Source of the DNA: Burkholderia sp.
GTDB taxonomy: Bacteria; Pseudomonadota; Gammaproteobacteria; Burkholderiales; Burkholderiaceae
Direction of reading: 5' to 3'
Assembly: GCA_030151225.1 (NCBI GenBank)
Contig: JASLEG010000167.1
Coordinates: 1-20,258 of the forward strand
DNA length: 20,258 nt
Below are positions 7,272 to 15,475 of this stretch, piece after piece. A program made the translations under genes and the position numbers. The notes below the pieces were generated by a model that was given only the letters and a program-made list of their open reading frames with translations, ran no database searches and was not told the origin of the DNA. How positions within the stretch are numbered: the first letter of the stretch is position 1; each line of letters opens with the position of its first letter.

Positions 7272-8414
7272 ATGCACCACGCCACCGATCTGTCCTCCCT
7301 CGACACGCCCGCGGCCCTGATCGACGTGGCGCGCATGCAACGCAACATCGCGCGCATGCAGCAGCGCCTCGACGCGCTCGGCGTCGCGTTCCGCCCGCAC
7401 GTGAAGACCACCAAGTGCGAACCCGTGGTGCGTGCGCAGCTGGCGGCCGGCGCGCGCGGCATCACCGTGTCCACGCTGAAGGAAGCCGGGCAGTTCTTCG
7501 CGGCCGGCATCGCCGATATCGTTTACGCGGTCGGCATCGCGCCGGGCAAGCTGCCCCAGGCGCTCGCGCTGCGCCGCGCCGGCTGCGACCTGAAGCTCGT
7601 GACCGACAACCTGGCCGGCGCCGCGGCGATCGCCGGGTTCGGCCGCGAGCACGGCGAGGCCTTCGAGGTGTGGATCGAGATCGACGTGGACGGCCACCGC
7701 TCCGGCATCGTGCCCGACGGCGACGCGCTGCTGCCGGTCGCCACGGCGCTCGTGCAGGGCGGCGCGCGGCTCGGCGGCGTGATCGCGCATGCCGGCTCGA
7801 GCTACGAGTACGACACGCCCGAGGCGCTGGCGCGGATCGCCGAGCAGGAGCGCGCCGGCACCGTGCATGCGGCGCGGCGGCTGCGCGAGGCCGGTTTCGC
7901 GTGCGAGGTGGTCAGCATCGGCTCGACGCCCACGGCGCTGTCGGCCACACGGCTCGACGGTGTGACCGAGGTGCGCGCGGGCGTCTACGTGATGTTCGAC
8001 CTGGTGATGCACAACGTGGGCGTGAACGCCGTCGACGAGATCGCGCTCAGCGTGCTGACCACCGTGATCGGCCATCAGCGCGAGAAGGGCTGGGCGATCG
8101 TGGACGCAGGCTGGATGGCGATGAGCCGCGATCGGGGCACGCAGAAGCAGCGCCACGATTTCGGTTACGGCCTGGTGTGCGACGCGCAGGGCGAGGTGCT
8201 CGACGGCTATCGCATGACGGGCGCGAACCAGGAGCACGGCATCATTTCGTGCGACGGCGAGGCCGATCACGACATCGAGCGGCGCTTCCCGATCGGCACG
8301 CGGCTGCGCATCGTGCCGAACCACGCTTGCGCCACCGGCGCGCAGTATCCGGCCTACGTCGCGCTGCAGCCGGACGGCGCGCTCGACACCTGGCCGCGCC
8401 TGCACGGCTGGTGA
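7272..8414 (+). CDS. DSD1-family PLP enzyme (D-threonine aldolase / D-serine dehydratase-like)
   Basis: This 380-residue cytoplasmic enzyme has the fold-type III architecture of alanine racemase plus a metal-binding C-terminal domain. It likely cleaves or dehydrates a D-beta-hydroxy-amino acid such as D-threonine, D-serine or D-3-hydroxyaspartate. The PLP lysine is Lys45 in RPHVKTTK. Near the end, IVPNHACATGAQYP supplies His351 and Cys353, the pair that binds the metal in vertebrate D-serine dehydratase (His347/Cys349 as I recall). The frame is open further upstream, but the ATG at 7272 is chosen because it begins the conserved region (LDTPAALID); the Shine-Dalgarno is weak. It converges with a LysR gene 31 bases away. 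Confidence 0.88.
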   Translation: MHHATDLSSLDTPAALIDVARMQRNIARMQQRLDALGVAFRPHVKTTKCEPVVRAQLAAGARGITVSTLKEAGQFFAAGIADIVYAVGIAPGKLPQALALRRAGCDLKLVTDNLAGAAAIAGFGREHGEAFEVWIEIDVDGHRSGIVPDGDALLPVATALVQGGARLGGVIAHAGSSYEYDTPEALARIAEQERAGTVHAARRLREAGFACEVVSIGSTPTALSATRLDGVTEVRAGVYVMFDLVMHNVGVNAVDEIALSVLTTVIGHQREKGWAIVDAGWMAMSRDRGTQKQRHDFGYGLVCDAQGEVLDGYRMTGANQEHGIISCDGEADHDIERRFPIGTRLRIVPNHACATGAQYPAYVALQPDGALDTWPRLHGW

Positions 8415-8445
8415 GCCGCGGTGGTATCGGCAAGTGCCTGCGTCG

Positions 8446-9390
8446 TCAGCGGCGCCAGGGCGGCGGATCGAAGGCGGCCTTCGCGGCGTCGAGGAACAGC
8501 CGCTGGCGCTGCGTCACGCCGTGTCGCGACGGCAGCAGCGCCATCACCGGCGCCGGTTCGAGCCGCCAGCCCGGCAGCACCCGCACCAGCGTGCGCGCCG
8601 CGATCAGCGGCGCGGCGTCCCACTCCGAACGCTCGGCGATGCCGAGCCCGCTCGCGGCCCAGCCGCTGATCACGGTGCCGTCGTTCGACGACAGCGCGCC
8701 GGCGAGCCGCACCGTCACGCCGCGGCGCGACCGGCCTTCCGGGCCCAGTGCTGCGTTGCCGTCACTGGAGTCGGCCGGCATGAAGCGCAGGCGCGCGACG
8801 TCCTCGTCGTTTTCGAGCAGGCTCAGGCACGGATGCCGCGTCAGTTCGGAAGGATGGGCGAGCGGCCCGAGCTTGCGCGCGAGCGCGGGGCTCGCGCACA
8901 GGAAGCGTTCGTTCGGCGCGAGCAGGTGGCCGACCCACTGCGAGGCGCGGGTGGCGCCGATCGAGATCACCACGTCGGCGCCGGCGGCCGCGGCCAGCGG
9001 GCTCTCGGCCAGCATCAGCGTGATCGCGAGGCCCGGGTGCGCGCGGTGCAGGTCGCGCACCAGCGGCGCGACGTGGGCGCGCCCGAAGCCGAACGGCGCC
9101 ACCACGCGCAGCTGGCCGGCCACGCTGCCGGCCTGTTCGACCACGCGGGTCGACAGCGATTCGAGGCGTTCGAGCAGTTCGACCGATTCCTCGAGCAGCC
9201 GCGTGCCCTCGGCCGTCAGCACGAAGCCGCGCGACTCGCGCGTGGCGAGCCGCAGGCCGAGCCGCGCCTCGATGCGCTGCAGGCGCACCGAGACGGCCGG
9301 CGGGGTGAGGTTCAGCAGGCGCGCGGCGCCGGCCAGCGAGCGCGAGGCGCCGAGCGCCCGGAACAGGCGCAGGTCGTCGAGATCGATCAT
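8446..9390 (-). CDS. LysR-family transcriptional regulator
   Basis: This 314-residue DNA-binding regulator starts with the LysR winged helix-turn-helix (residues about 3-62: LRLFRALGASRSLAGAARLL, then LTPPAVSVRLQRIEARLG and TRESRGFVLTAEG). An effector-binding domain of the periplasmic-binding-protein fold follows. The start is fixed by the family; there is no clear Shine-Dalgarno. It lies 64 bases downstream of the M48 peptidase on the same strand and converges with the DSD1-type enzyme, so its targets cannot be read from position. The inducer is unknown. Confidence 0.92.
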   Translation of the reverse strand: MIDLDDLRLFRALGASRSLAGAARLLNLTPPAVSVRLQRIEARLGLRLATRESRGFVLTAEGTRLLEESVELLERLESLSTRVVEQAGSVAGQLRVVAPFGFGRAHVAPLVRDLHRAHPGLAITLMLAESPLAAAAGADVVISIGATRASQWVGHLLAPNERFLCASPALARKLGPLAHPSELTRHPCLSLLENDEDVARLRFMPADSSDGNAALGPEGRSRRGVTVRLAGALSSNDGTVISGWAASGLGIAERSEWDAAPLIAARTLVRVLPGWRLEPAPVMALLPSRHGVTQRQRLFLDAAKAAFDPPPWRR

Positions 9391-9454
9391 TGACGGGCCA
9401 TCAACGGAAAGTCCGGCTCGTATTGAACCCGATAAACGGCCGGCGCGGGCGGGT

Positions 9455-10312
9455 TCAGGCGAAGTCGCCCCGGGCGGCCGCCTGCGGCGCGTGGCCGGTC
9501 GCGGCGCCGAAGCCGTGCACGGCGCGCTCGGTGCCGCCGTTGATCGCGGCCACGCGGCGGGTGAGGCGCGGGTGCGAGCGGCTGATTTCGGTCAGGAAGC
9601 CGAAGATCGGCGGCACCATCTGCTCCTGCGCCACGAACGCATCGCAATTCATCTGCGCATTGAGGCGGCGGCAGCCGCAGCCGAGCATCTGCAGCGCGCT
9701 GCGCGAGGCCGCGGCATCCCTGGCGAGGTAGGCGCCGATGCTGTCGCAGGTGTATTCGCGCGAACGCGAATAGGCCTTGCCGAGGAAGGGCACCAGGTGG
9801 GCCGGCATCTTCAGCAGGTTCAGCCACGGGTTCAGGTGGCCGGCCGCGTGGTGGCCGAGCTCGTGGCCGATCACGAAGCGCACCTGCGCGTCGCTGTTCG
9901 CCTCCACCAGCGCGGAGGTCAGGAATACGTAGCGCCCGCCGAGCATGCGCCGCGCGAACGCGTTGAACACGCCGTTGGAGTTGTAGATGAAGGTCTTCGG
10001 CGGCTCGGCCAGGCCCACCTCGCGCGAGGCCTCCACCACCATCTCGTGCAGGTGGGGGAACTGCGCCGGCCCGAGCAGGATCATGTTGCCGAAGGCCAGC
10101 GCGCGATAGGCGGCGCTCGCCAGCCAGCGGAACAGCATGAACGCGATCGCGTAGGCCAGGTACATCTTCATTATCGGGCCCTGCTTCGGGTGATCCCAGA
10201 GGGCCAGCACCAGTTGCACCGCGGCGAACCACAGCATCACGCCAGTGATCAGCATGATCCACTGATAGGGTTTCTCGCGCGAATGGCGATACAGGTTCGC
10301 GATGTTCGACAT
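9455..10312 (-). CDS. Membrane-anchored M48-family zinc metalloprotease
   Basis: This 285-residue protein resembles HtpX/Ste24-type peptidases. Two hydrophobic segments (about 18-40 and 49-68) anchor it in the inner membrane. The catalytic zinc site is HELGH at 150-154, with Glu186 in SREYTCD as the likely third ligand. The C-terminal half contains several cysteines (LGCGCRR, NCDAF). The family degrades or processes membrane proteins, often under envelope stress; the substrate here is unknown. The ATG at 10312 has GGAG with an eight-base spacing. A GATAAT hexamer (complement of 10355-10360) about 45 bases upstream is a possible -10 element without a clear -35. Confidence 0.9.
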   Translation of the reverse strand: MSNIANLYRHSREKPYQWIMLITGVMLWFAAVQLVLALWDHPKQGPIMKMYLAYAIAFMLFRWLASAAYRALAFGNMILLGPAQFPHLHEMVVEASREVGLAEPPKTFIYNSNGVFNAFARRMLGGRYVFLTSALVEANSDAQVRFVIGHELGHHAAGHLNPWLNLLKMPAHLVPFLGKAYSRSREYTCDSIGAYLARDAAASRSALQMLGCGCRRLNAQMNCDAFVAQEQMVPPIFGFLTEISRSHPRLTRRVAAINGGTERAVHGFGAATGHAPQAAARGDFA

Positions 10313-10415
10313 CGTTGTTTCTCCAGGTTCTGACGGGCCGCTCGGACGGGCCGGATTATCGTTTTCGTGCTGCTCCCGCGTTGTGCAGCTGACTTGCGCG
10401 CAGCGCGGCGCGCGC

Positions 10416-10548
10416 TATTAAAACGTATCTGCCGAGGCTGCACAAGCCGGACTGGAGAGGGGCCACGGGGTGCCCTCGGCGATACCGATGCGGTGAGACG
10501 CAATGCGCCGGGACCGATGCAAATCGTGCACCGGTCCCGGCGCATTTT
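10416..10548 (+). ncRNA. Candidate small RNA with own promoter and intrinsic terminator
   Basis: The 300-base gap between the M48 gene and the SDR gene has no convincing protein gene on the plus strand, yet holds the parts of a transcript. TTGCGC (10394-10399) and TATTAA (10416-10421) are 16 bases apart and could be a promoter. A hairpin with GAGGG/CCCTC and CAC/GTG pairing lies at 10457-10477. A very strong terminator stem closes it at 10502-10548. The predicted RNA is about 120 nt. I do not recognise a known RNA family, and the promoter is only a partial match. Confidence 0.4.
10502..10548 (+). terminator. Strong intrinsic terminator
   Basis: A perfect 15-bp stem (AATGCGCCGGGACCG with its complement at 10532-10546) closes a 15-base loop and runs into TTTT at 10545-10548 on the plus strand. 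No plus-strand gene precedes it within 2 kb, which is why a small RNA is proposed. Read from the other side it could also end the SDR transcript, though the T-run there is poor. Confidence 0.75.
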
Positions 10549-10612
10549 CATGAGGGATTCCCGTCGTCCTGATGTCGCGCGGTCGCGCCGCGGATCGTGA
10601 TCTTCGGCATGA

Positions 10613-11380
10613 TCAGATGGTCTGGCCGCCCGATACCTCGATGCGCTGCGCCGTGACCCAGCGGTTCGCCGGCGCGAGCAGGCTCGCCACCATCGGGCCG
10701 ACGTCCTCGGGCACGCCCACCCGGCCGAGCGCCGTCATCGCCGCGAACTGCCTGTTCAGGTCGGGCATGTCGCGCACCGCGCCGCCGAGGAAGTCGGTCT
10801 CGATCGCGCCCGGCGCCACCACGTTGGCCGTGATGCCGCGGCCGCCGAGCTCCTTCGCCAGATAGGTGGTCAGCACCTCGATCGCGCCCTTCGCGGCCGA
10901 ATAGGCCGAGAAGCCCGGAAACGACACGCGGGTGAGACCCGACGAGAAATTGACGATGCGCCCGCCGTCGGCGATCAGCGGCAGCAGCGCCTGGGTCAGG
11001 AAGAACACGCCCTTCACGTGGGTGTCGAACAGCGCGTCGAACTGCGCCTCGGTGGTGTCGGCGAAGTTCGCCATCTCGCCCTGGCCGGCGTTGTTGACGA
11101 GGTGGTCGAGCCGGCTGCGCTGCCAGCCGCTCGCGAGCGCGTCGCGCACCTGCGCGGCGAAGGCCGGGAACGCGGCCACCTCGGTCACGTCGAGCGGCAG
11201 TGCCACGGCGCGGCGGCCCATCGCCTCGATCTCGGCCACGACCTGGCGGGCCGCGTCCGCGCCGTTGCGGTAGGTGAGGATCACGTCGCCGCCGTGGCGC
11301 GCGATGGCGAGCGCGGTGTTGCGGCCGAGGCCGCGGTTCGCACCGGTGACGAGGGAAATGGCGTGGGGGGCGGTGCGCAT
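10613..11380 (-). CDS. Short-chain dehydrogenase/reductase (classical SDR)
   Basis: This 255-residue NAD(P)H-dependent oxidoreductase carries the full SDR set: cofactor motif TGANRGLG at 12-19, NNAG at 96-99, catalytic Ser147 (in NFSSG), and Tyr160 and Lys164 in YSAAK. The C-terminus WVTAQRIEVSGGQTI is typical of the FabG-like group. The frame is open far upstream, but the ATG at 11380 is chosen because it precedes the Rossmann strand and has AGGAG six bases before it. An AraC regulator is divergently transcribed 222 bases away, a common arrangement in which the regulator controls the reductase. The substrate cannot be read from sequence. Confidence 0.92.
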   Translation of the reverse strand: MRTAPHAISLVTGANRGLGRNTALAIARHGGDVILTYRNGADAARQVVAEIEAMGRRAVALPLDVTEVAAFPAFAAQVRDALASGWQRSRLDHLVNNAGQGEMANFADTTEAQFDALFDTHVKGVFFLTQALLPLIADGGRIVNFSSGLTRVSFPGFSAYSAAKGAIEVLTTYLAKELGGRGITANVVAPGAIETDFLGGAVRDMPDLNRQFAAMTALGRVGVPEDVGPMVASLLAPANRWVTAQRIEVSGGQTI

Positions 11381-11466
11381 GTCGTGCTCCTGAGTGGGGG
11401 GTCGATGGCTGCCATCTTCCGGAAATCGAGCGGCCCGCGGAATGCCCGAAACGGCGTGATTTCTTG

Positions 11467-11491
11467 CCTGATTGTCCAAATCTGCATCAGG
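11467..11491. promoter_or_regulatory. Inverted repeat in the SDR/AraC divergent region
   Basis: CCTGAT (11467-11472) and ATCAGG (11486-11491) flank 13 bases including TGTCCAAAT, in the middle of the 222-base region between the divergent SDR and AraC genes. It is a possible operator for the AraC protein. Confidence 0.35.
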
Positions 11492-11602
11492 GCCCGGTAG
11501 CGGCCACCCAGGCCGCCCGCGCCGGCCCGGTTCCAGGGTAAGCTGCGCGACACGGCCCCGTCGCACGTCACGCACCTCGCGCGGGGCCGCCCGCCGCGCC
11601 TC

Positions 11603-12526
11603 ATGCGCGCCGAAATTTACCGGATCCTCCAGCCCATGCACGCCGACCTGCCGAGCCTCGCCCGCCGCCATGCCGATGCCCACGGCCCCGATGCCACGGT
11701 GATCGTCACGCCCGTGCCGGGGCTCGTGCTGCTGCGCGAGCACGCGCCCACCGAGCTGCTGTACGCGGTGTCGAAGCCGCTCGTGGCGCTGGTGCTGCAG
11801 GGGCGCAAGCACGTGGCGATGGGCGCCCGCAGCTTCGATTTCGGTGCCGGCGAATCGCTGCTGATCACGGCGGACGTGCCCACCGTGAGCCAGATCACCG
11901 AGGCCGCGCCGCACGCGCCGTATCTGTCGATCGTGGTGGAGCTCGACGTGGCCATCATCGAGGGCCTGGTGGTGGAGATCGGCGCCGCGCCGTACGCGGC
12001 CGGCGAGGCGGTGCAGGTGAGCCGCACCGAGGACGAGGTGCGCGATGCCGTGGCGCGGCTGCTGCGCCTCGTCGAGCGCCCGGCCTCGGTGCCGGTGCTC
12101 CAGCCGCAGCTGCTGCGCGAGCTGCATTACTGGCTGCTCGCGGGCCGTCACGGCGGCGCGATCCGCGCGCTCGGGGTGGCCGACAGCCATGCGCAGCGCA
12201 TCGGCCGCGCGATCGGCCTGATCCGCGCCGAGTACGCGCAGCCGCTCGGCATCGAGCGGCTGGCGGCCCGCGCCGGCATGAGCGTGTCGGGCTTTCACGC
12301 GCATTTCCGCGCGCTGACCGCCTCCACGCCGCTGCAGTTCCAGAAGCAGCTGCGCCTGATCGAGGCGCGTCGCATCATGCTGGCCGAGGGGCGCACGGTG
12401 GCCGACGCGGCCGTCACGGTCGGCTACGAGAGCGTGCCGCAGTTCACGCGCGAATACGCGCGGATGTTCGGCATCGCGCCGGGCCGCGACGTGCGCGGCG
12501 CGCGCGCCCGCAAGGCCGCGGCCTGA
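11603..12526 (+). CDS. AraC-family transcriptional regulator (AraC_N type)
   Basis: This 307-residue regulator has an N-terminal cupin-like sensor of the AraC_N type (about 25-180; VSKPLVALVLQGRKHVAMG and GESLLITADVPTVSQI are characteristic). A C-terminal pair of helix-turn-helix motifs follows (about 210-297; GIERLAARAGMSVSGFHAHF, TVADAAVTVGYESVPQFTRE). Proteins of this type often sit divergently from an SDR or aldo-keto reductase gene and activate it, as seen here. The start at 11603 is the first in frame; an ATG at 11636 is an alternative, and neither has a strong Shine-Dalgarno. Confidence 0.9.
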   Translation: MRAEIYRILQPMHADLPSLARRHADAHGPDATVIVTPVPGLVLLREHAPTELLYAVSKPLVALVLQGRKHVAMGARSFDFGAGESLLITADVPTVSQITEAAPHAPYLSIVVELDVAIIEGLVVEIGAAPYAAGEAVQVSRTEDEVRDAVARLLRLVERPASVPVLQPQLLRELHYWLLAGRHGGAIRALGVADSHAQRIGRAIGLIRAEYAQPLGIERLAARAGMSVSGFHAHFRALTASTPLQFQKQLRLIEARRIMLAEGRTVADAAVTVGYESVPQFTREYARMFGIAPGRDVRGARARKAAA

Positions 12527-12565
12527 GCGGGCAATGCCGATGCGAAGCACTCGCGTGAAAATACC

Positions 12566-12584
12566 GACAATCGTTCTCATTGCG
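12566..12584. promoter_or_regulatory. Possible Fur (iron regulator) box
   Basis: The 19 bases GACAATCGTTCTCATTGCG match the Fur consensus at 11 of 19 positions, with the TTCTCATT half well kept. The site lies in the 163-base gap between the AraC gene and the cation diffusion facilitator, about 105 bases before the latter's ATG. It is suggestive only. Confidence 0.35.
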
Positions 12585-12689
12585 CTTCAACGCGCGATTC
12601 AGGGTCAATCGCCGCCGCGGCGCTCTCGCGTGTGAGAATTCGACCGTCAAGCACCATCGTCCGAATCCGTTCACCCGCCGAGCCCGTCC

Positions 12690-13607
12690 ATGGAACACCC
12701 GCAAACGCCAGGCGCGCAGCACGACGCGGCGCGCCGCAGCACGCTCGTGAGCGTGGCCGTGAACCTGCTGCTGTCCGCCGCGCAGATCGTGGTGGGGACG
12801 CTCGCGCATTCGCAGGCCCTGCTGTCCGACGGCGTGCATTCGCTGTCCGATCTCGTGTCCGACTTCGTGGTGCTGCTCGCCGGCCGGCAGAGCCGCAAGG
12901 CGCCCGACCACGATCACCCGTACGGGCACCAGCGCTACGAAACCGCGGCCTGCCTGCTGCTCGGCGTGCTGCTGCTCGCGGTGGGTGCCGGCATGGCGTG
13001 GGCCGCCGTCGCCAAATTCGGTCAGCCTGCCACGGCCGCGCGCGTGCACGCCTCGGCGCTGTGGGTCGCCGCCGCCGCGCTGGTGGCGAAGGAGCTGCTG
13101 TTCCGCCATTTGATCGGCGTGGCGCGGCGCCTGCGCTCGAGCCTGCTGGCGGCCAACGCGTGGCATGCGCGCTCCGACGCCGCCTCGTCGCTGGTGGCAC
13201 TGGCGGGCATCGGCGGCAGCCTGCTGGGCCATCCGATGCTCGATCCCGCCGCCGGCCTGATCGTCGGCGCGATGGTGCTGCGCATGGGCGCGCGCTTCGC
13301 GTGGGACGCGATCAACGATCTGATGGATCGTGCCGCCGACGACGAGGAAGTGGTCGCGATCGCGCGCACCGTGCGGGCGACACCCGGCGTGCTCGGCTGT
13401 CACGATCTGCGCACGCGCAAGCTCGGCGACATGATCGCCGTGGACGTGCATCTCGAACTCGACGCGCGGCTGTCGCTGATCGAGGGGCACGAGATCGCCG
13501 CGGCGGTGGAGCGCAACCTCACGGCGCGCCACCGCGTGCTGTCGGTCATGACGCACGTCGATCCGGTGCCCGGCGGCGGGCCGGCGGTGCGCGCCTCGCA
13601 TGCCTGA
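12690..13607 (+). CDS. Cation diffusion facilitator (FieF/YiiP-like metal efflux)
   Basis: This 305-residue inner-membrane protein of the CDF family exports divalent metals in exchange for protons. Membrane segments start near residue 18. The transport site is His50/Asp54 in HSLSD (TM2) and His159/Asp163 in HARSD (TM5), a His-Asp/His-Asp set usually linked to zinc; E. coli YiiP has Asp-Asp/His-Asp. The loop DHDHPYGH at 73-80 aligns with the second YiiP metal site (Asp73, His76, His80). The C-terminal cytoplasmic domain includes HDLRTRKLGDMIAVDVHLE and ends in an ALTHVDP-like VMTHVDP. The ATG at 12690 has no strong Shine-Dalgarno. A possible Fur box lies upstream. Confidence 0.93.
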   Translation: MEHPQTPGAQHDAARRSTLVSVAVNLLLSAAQIVVGTLAHSQALLSDGVHSLSDLVSDFVVLLAGRQSRKAPDHDHPYGHQRYETAACLLLGVLLLAVGAGMAWAAVAKFGQPATAARVHASALWVAAAALVAKELLFRHLIGVARRLRSSLLAANAWHARSDAASSLVALAGIGGSLLGHPMLDPAAGLIVGAMVLRMGARFAWDAINDLMDRAADDEEVVAIARTVRATPGVLGCHDLRTRKLGDMIAVDVHLELDARLSLIEGHEIAAAVERNLTARHRVLSVMTHVDPVPGGGPAVRASHA

Positions 13608-13723
13608 GTCGCGCCGCGCAGGGCACGAAACCCCTCCGCCCGGCACGTCGCCGACTCCCGCCTTCAACGCATGCGAATCCGGCGCGCCCCGCGCCGAATG
13701 ACAAGAAGCGTCAAATTTCGTCG

Positions 13724-13741
13724 CCGATTCGCCCGAATCGG
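13724..13741. promoter_or_regulatory. 18-bp palindrome between the CDF and diguanylate cyclase genes
   Basis: CCGATTCG-CC-CGAATCGG is an 8-bp inverted repeat followed by GTCGAGTTTT. It may be a weak terminator for the CDF gene or an operator for the cyclase gene. A second palindrome, CTGATATCAG, is at 13781-13790. Nothing else stands out in this 269-base gap. Confidence 0.35.
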
Positions 13742-13876
13742 GTCGAGTTTTCAATTACGTCAAGATTCGCCGCGCACGCTCTGATATCAGTACGTCCATG
13801 AGCAATGGCACGTATCGAATCCGCGTCGCCTGCCTTCAATCAGATCATTGGTCGTGTAAAGGAACGGGGTAGCGTG

Positions 13877-15454
13877 ATGATGTTGCGACAGGACCTGATG
13901 ACTCGCAGCGATCGCACGTGCGATCGCAATCGCCCGCCCGAATTCGAGGCGGAGAGCGGCTGGTCGGTGCTGATGCGCGGTTTCGGCCAGCCGGTGGCCA
14001 CGCCGCGCGGCATCGTGGGCTGCAGCGTGGGGCTGTGGATCGGCACGCTGCTGATCGTCAGCGTGACGCTGGTGACCTCGCGCATCGACGCCTACGATCG
14101 CGCCGAGCAGAACGCGCGCAATCTCACGCTCGTGCTCGAGCGCGACATCCGGCGCAGCGTGGATCTCTACGACCTGTCCTTGCGCGCGGTGGCCGAAGGC
14201 GTGGCGAACCCCCGCGTGATGACCCTGCCGGCCGACCTGCGCGATCAGGTGCTGTTCGACCGCTCCGCCACGGCGCCCCATCTCGGCACGATCGTGGTGC
14301 GCGACCTGAGCGGCAACGTGCTGGTCGATTCGGGTACGGTCGAGCCGTCCGGCCAGCATCGCGCGAGCGAGGCCTATCCGATCCTCCAGAGCCGGCTGAC
14401 CGCGCTCGGCGGGCTGTACCTCGGCCACCCGGCGCCGCTCGGCGGCAGCACCGAAGCGCTCGCGATTCCGCTGGGCCGCGCGGTGCGCGATGCCGACGGC
14501 ACCGTGCGCGGCAGCGTGACGGGCAGCCTGAGCCTCGAATACTTCCGCACGCTCACCGGCGGCCTGGCGATCGGCAAGGACGGCTCGGTGTCGATCTTCG
14601 AGACCGACGGCACGATGATCTCGCGGCTGCCCGACAGCCCGGCCAACATCGGCCGCGACTTCTCGCAGACCGGCGTGTTCCGGCAACTGATGGCCGCGCC
14701 GGAAGGCAGCTTCGTGGCCCGGCCGAAGGTCGACAACGTGGAGCGCCTGGTGGTGTTCAAGCGCCTCGCGGGGCTGCCCCTGATCGTGGTGGTGGCGCCG
14801 GCGATCGAGACCGTCTACGCCGACTGGTGGCGCCGCGCGGGCTGGCTCGCGCTGCTGGTGACGCTGTTCACCGCGGCGAAGGCGATCGGCACCTTCCTGC
14901 TGGTGCGCGAGTTGCGCCGCCGCCGCGCCGCCGAGGCCGAACTGCAGAGCCTGGCCCAGCGCGACCCGCTGACGGCGCTGGCCAACCGCCGTGCCTTCGA
15001 CGACGCGATTCGCCGCGAATGGGGCCGCGCGCAGCGCGAGATCACGCCGCTCTCGCTGCTGTTCATCGACATCGATCAGTTCAAGGCCTACAACGACGCC
15101 TACGGCCATCAGGCCGGCGATCTCGCGCTGAAGGTGGTGGCACGCCAGATCATGTCCGCCCTGACGCGGCCCGGCGATCTGGTGGCGCGCTACGGCGGCG
15201 AGGAATTCGTCGTGATCCTGCCGAACACCGAACTGGACGGCGCCGTGGCCGTGGCCGAGAAGATCCGCCTCGCGATCCAGGCGGCCGGCATCGAGCACCG
15301 CCATTCCGCCTCGGGCTGGGTCAGCGCCAGCGTGGGCGTGTCGGGCCTGCAGAGCGAGGGCATCACCGACGTGGATGCGCTGGTGCGCGCGGCCGATGCC
15401 GCCGTGTATCGGGCCAAGCGCCAGGGCCGCAATCAGGTGTGCCGCAGCGCGTGA
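13877..15454 (+). CDS. Membrane diguanylate cyclase with periplasmic Cache-type sensor
   Basis: This 525-residue protein makes the second messenger cyclic di-GMP from two GTP. A transmembrane segment (about 43-66) is followed by a roughly 250-residue periplasmic region that looks like a double Cache ligand sensor. A second transmembrane segment (about 322-343) leads to a C-terminal GGDEF domain starting at RDPLTALANRRAFDDAI. The active-site signature is GGEEF at 440-444, intact. An RxxD inhibitory site (Arg431-Asp434) lies five residues before it, so feedback inhibition is expected. The frame is open upstream to an ATG at 13805, but GGGG seven bases before 13877 favours the later start; GTG 13874 is another option. 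Confidence 0.9.
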   Translation: MMLRQDLMTRSDRTCDRNRPPEFEAESGWSVLMRGFGQPVATPRGIVGCSVGLWIGTLLIVSVTLVTSRIDAYDRAEQNARNLTLVLERDIRRSVDLYDLSLRAVAEGVANPRVMTLPADLRDQVLFDRSATAPHLGTIVVRDLSGNVLVDSGTVEPSGQHRASEAYPILQSRLTALGGLYLGHPAPLGGSTEALAIPLGRAVRDADGTVRGSVTGSLSLEYFRTLTGGLAIGKDGSVSIFETDGTMISRLPDSPANIGRDFSQTGVFRQLMAAPEGSFVARPKVDNVERLVVFKRLAGLPLIVVVAPAIETVYADWWRRAGWLALLVTLFTAAKAIGTFLLVRELRRRRAAEAELQSLAQRDPLTALANRRAFDDAIRREWGRAQREITPLSLLFIDIDQFKAYNDAYGHQAGDLALKVVARQIMSALTRPGDLVARYGGEEFVVILPNTELDGAVAVAEKIRLAIQAAGIEHRHSASGWVSASVGVSGLQSEGITDVDALVRAADAAVYRAKRQGRNQVCRSA

Positions 15455-15475
15455 GGTGCGCGGCGCGCGCGGCGC

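Noticed and set aside
7415..10333. A 972-residue plus-strand open frame over the DSD1, LysR and M48 genes
   Set aside because: Its composition is Arg/Ala/Ser-rich and low-complexity, and it crosses three well-supported genes on both strands.
13805..13876. The ATG at 13805 as start of the diguanylate cyclase
   Set aside because: No ribosome-binding site precedes it, and the extra 24 residues add nothing typical; the start near 13877 has GGGG at a good distance.
13787..15304. A 505-residue minus-strand frame opposite the diguanylate cyclase
   Set aside because: The plus-strand frame has GGEEF, I-site and membrane segments; the minus frame is His/Arg-rich noise.
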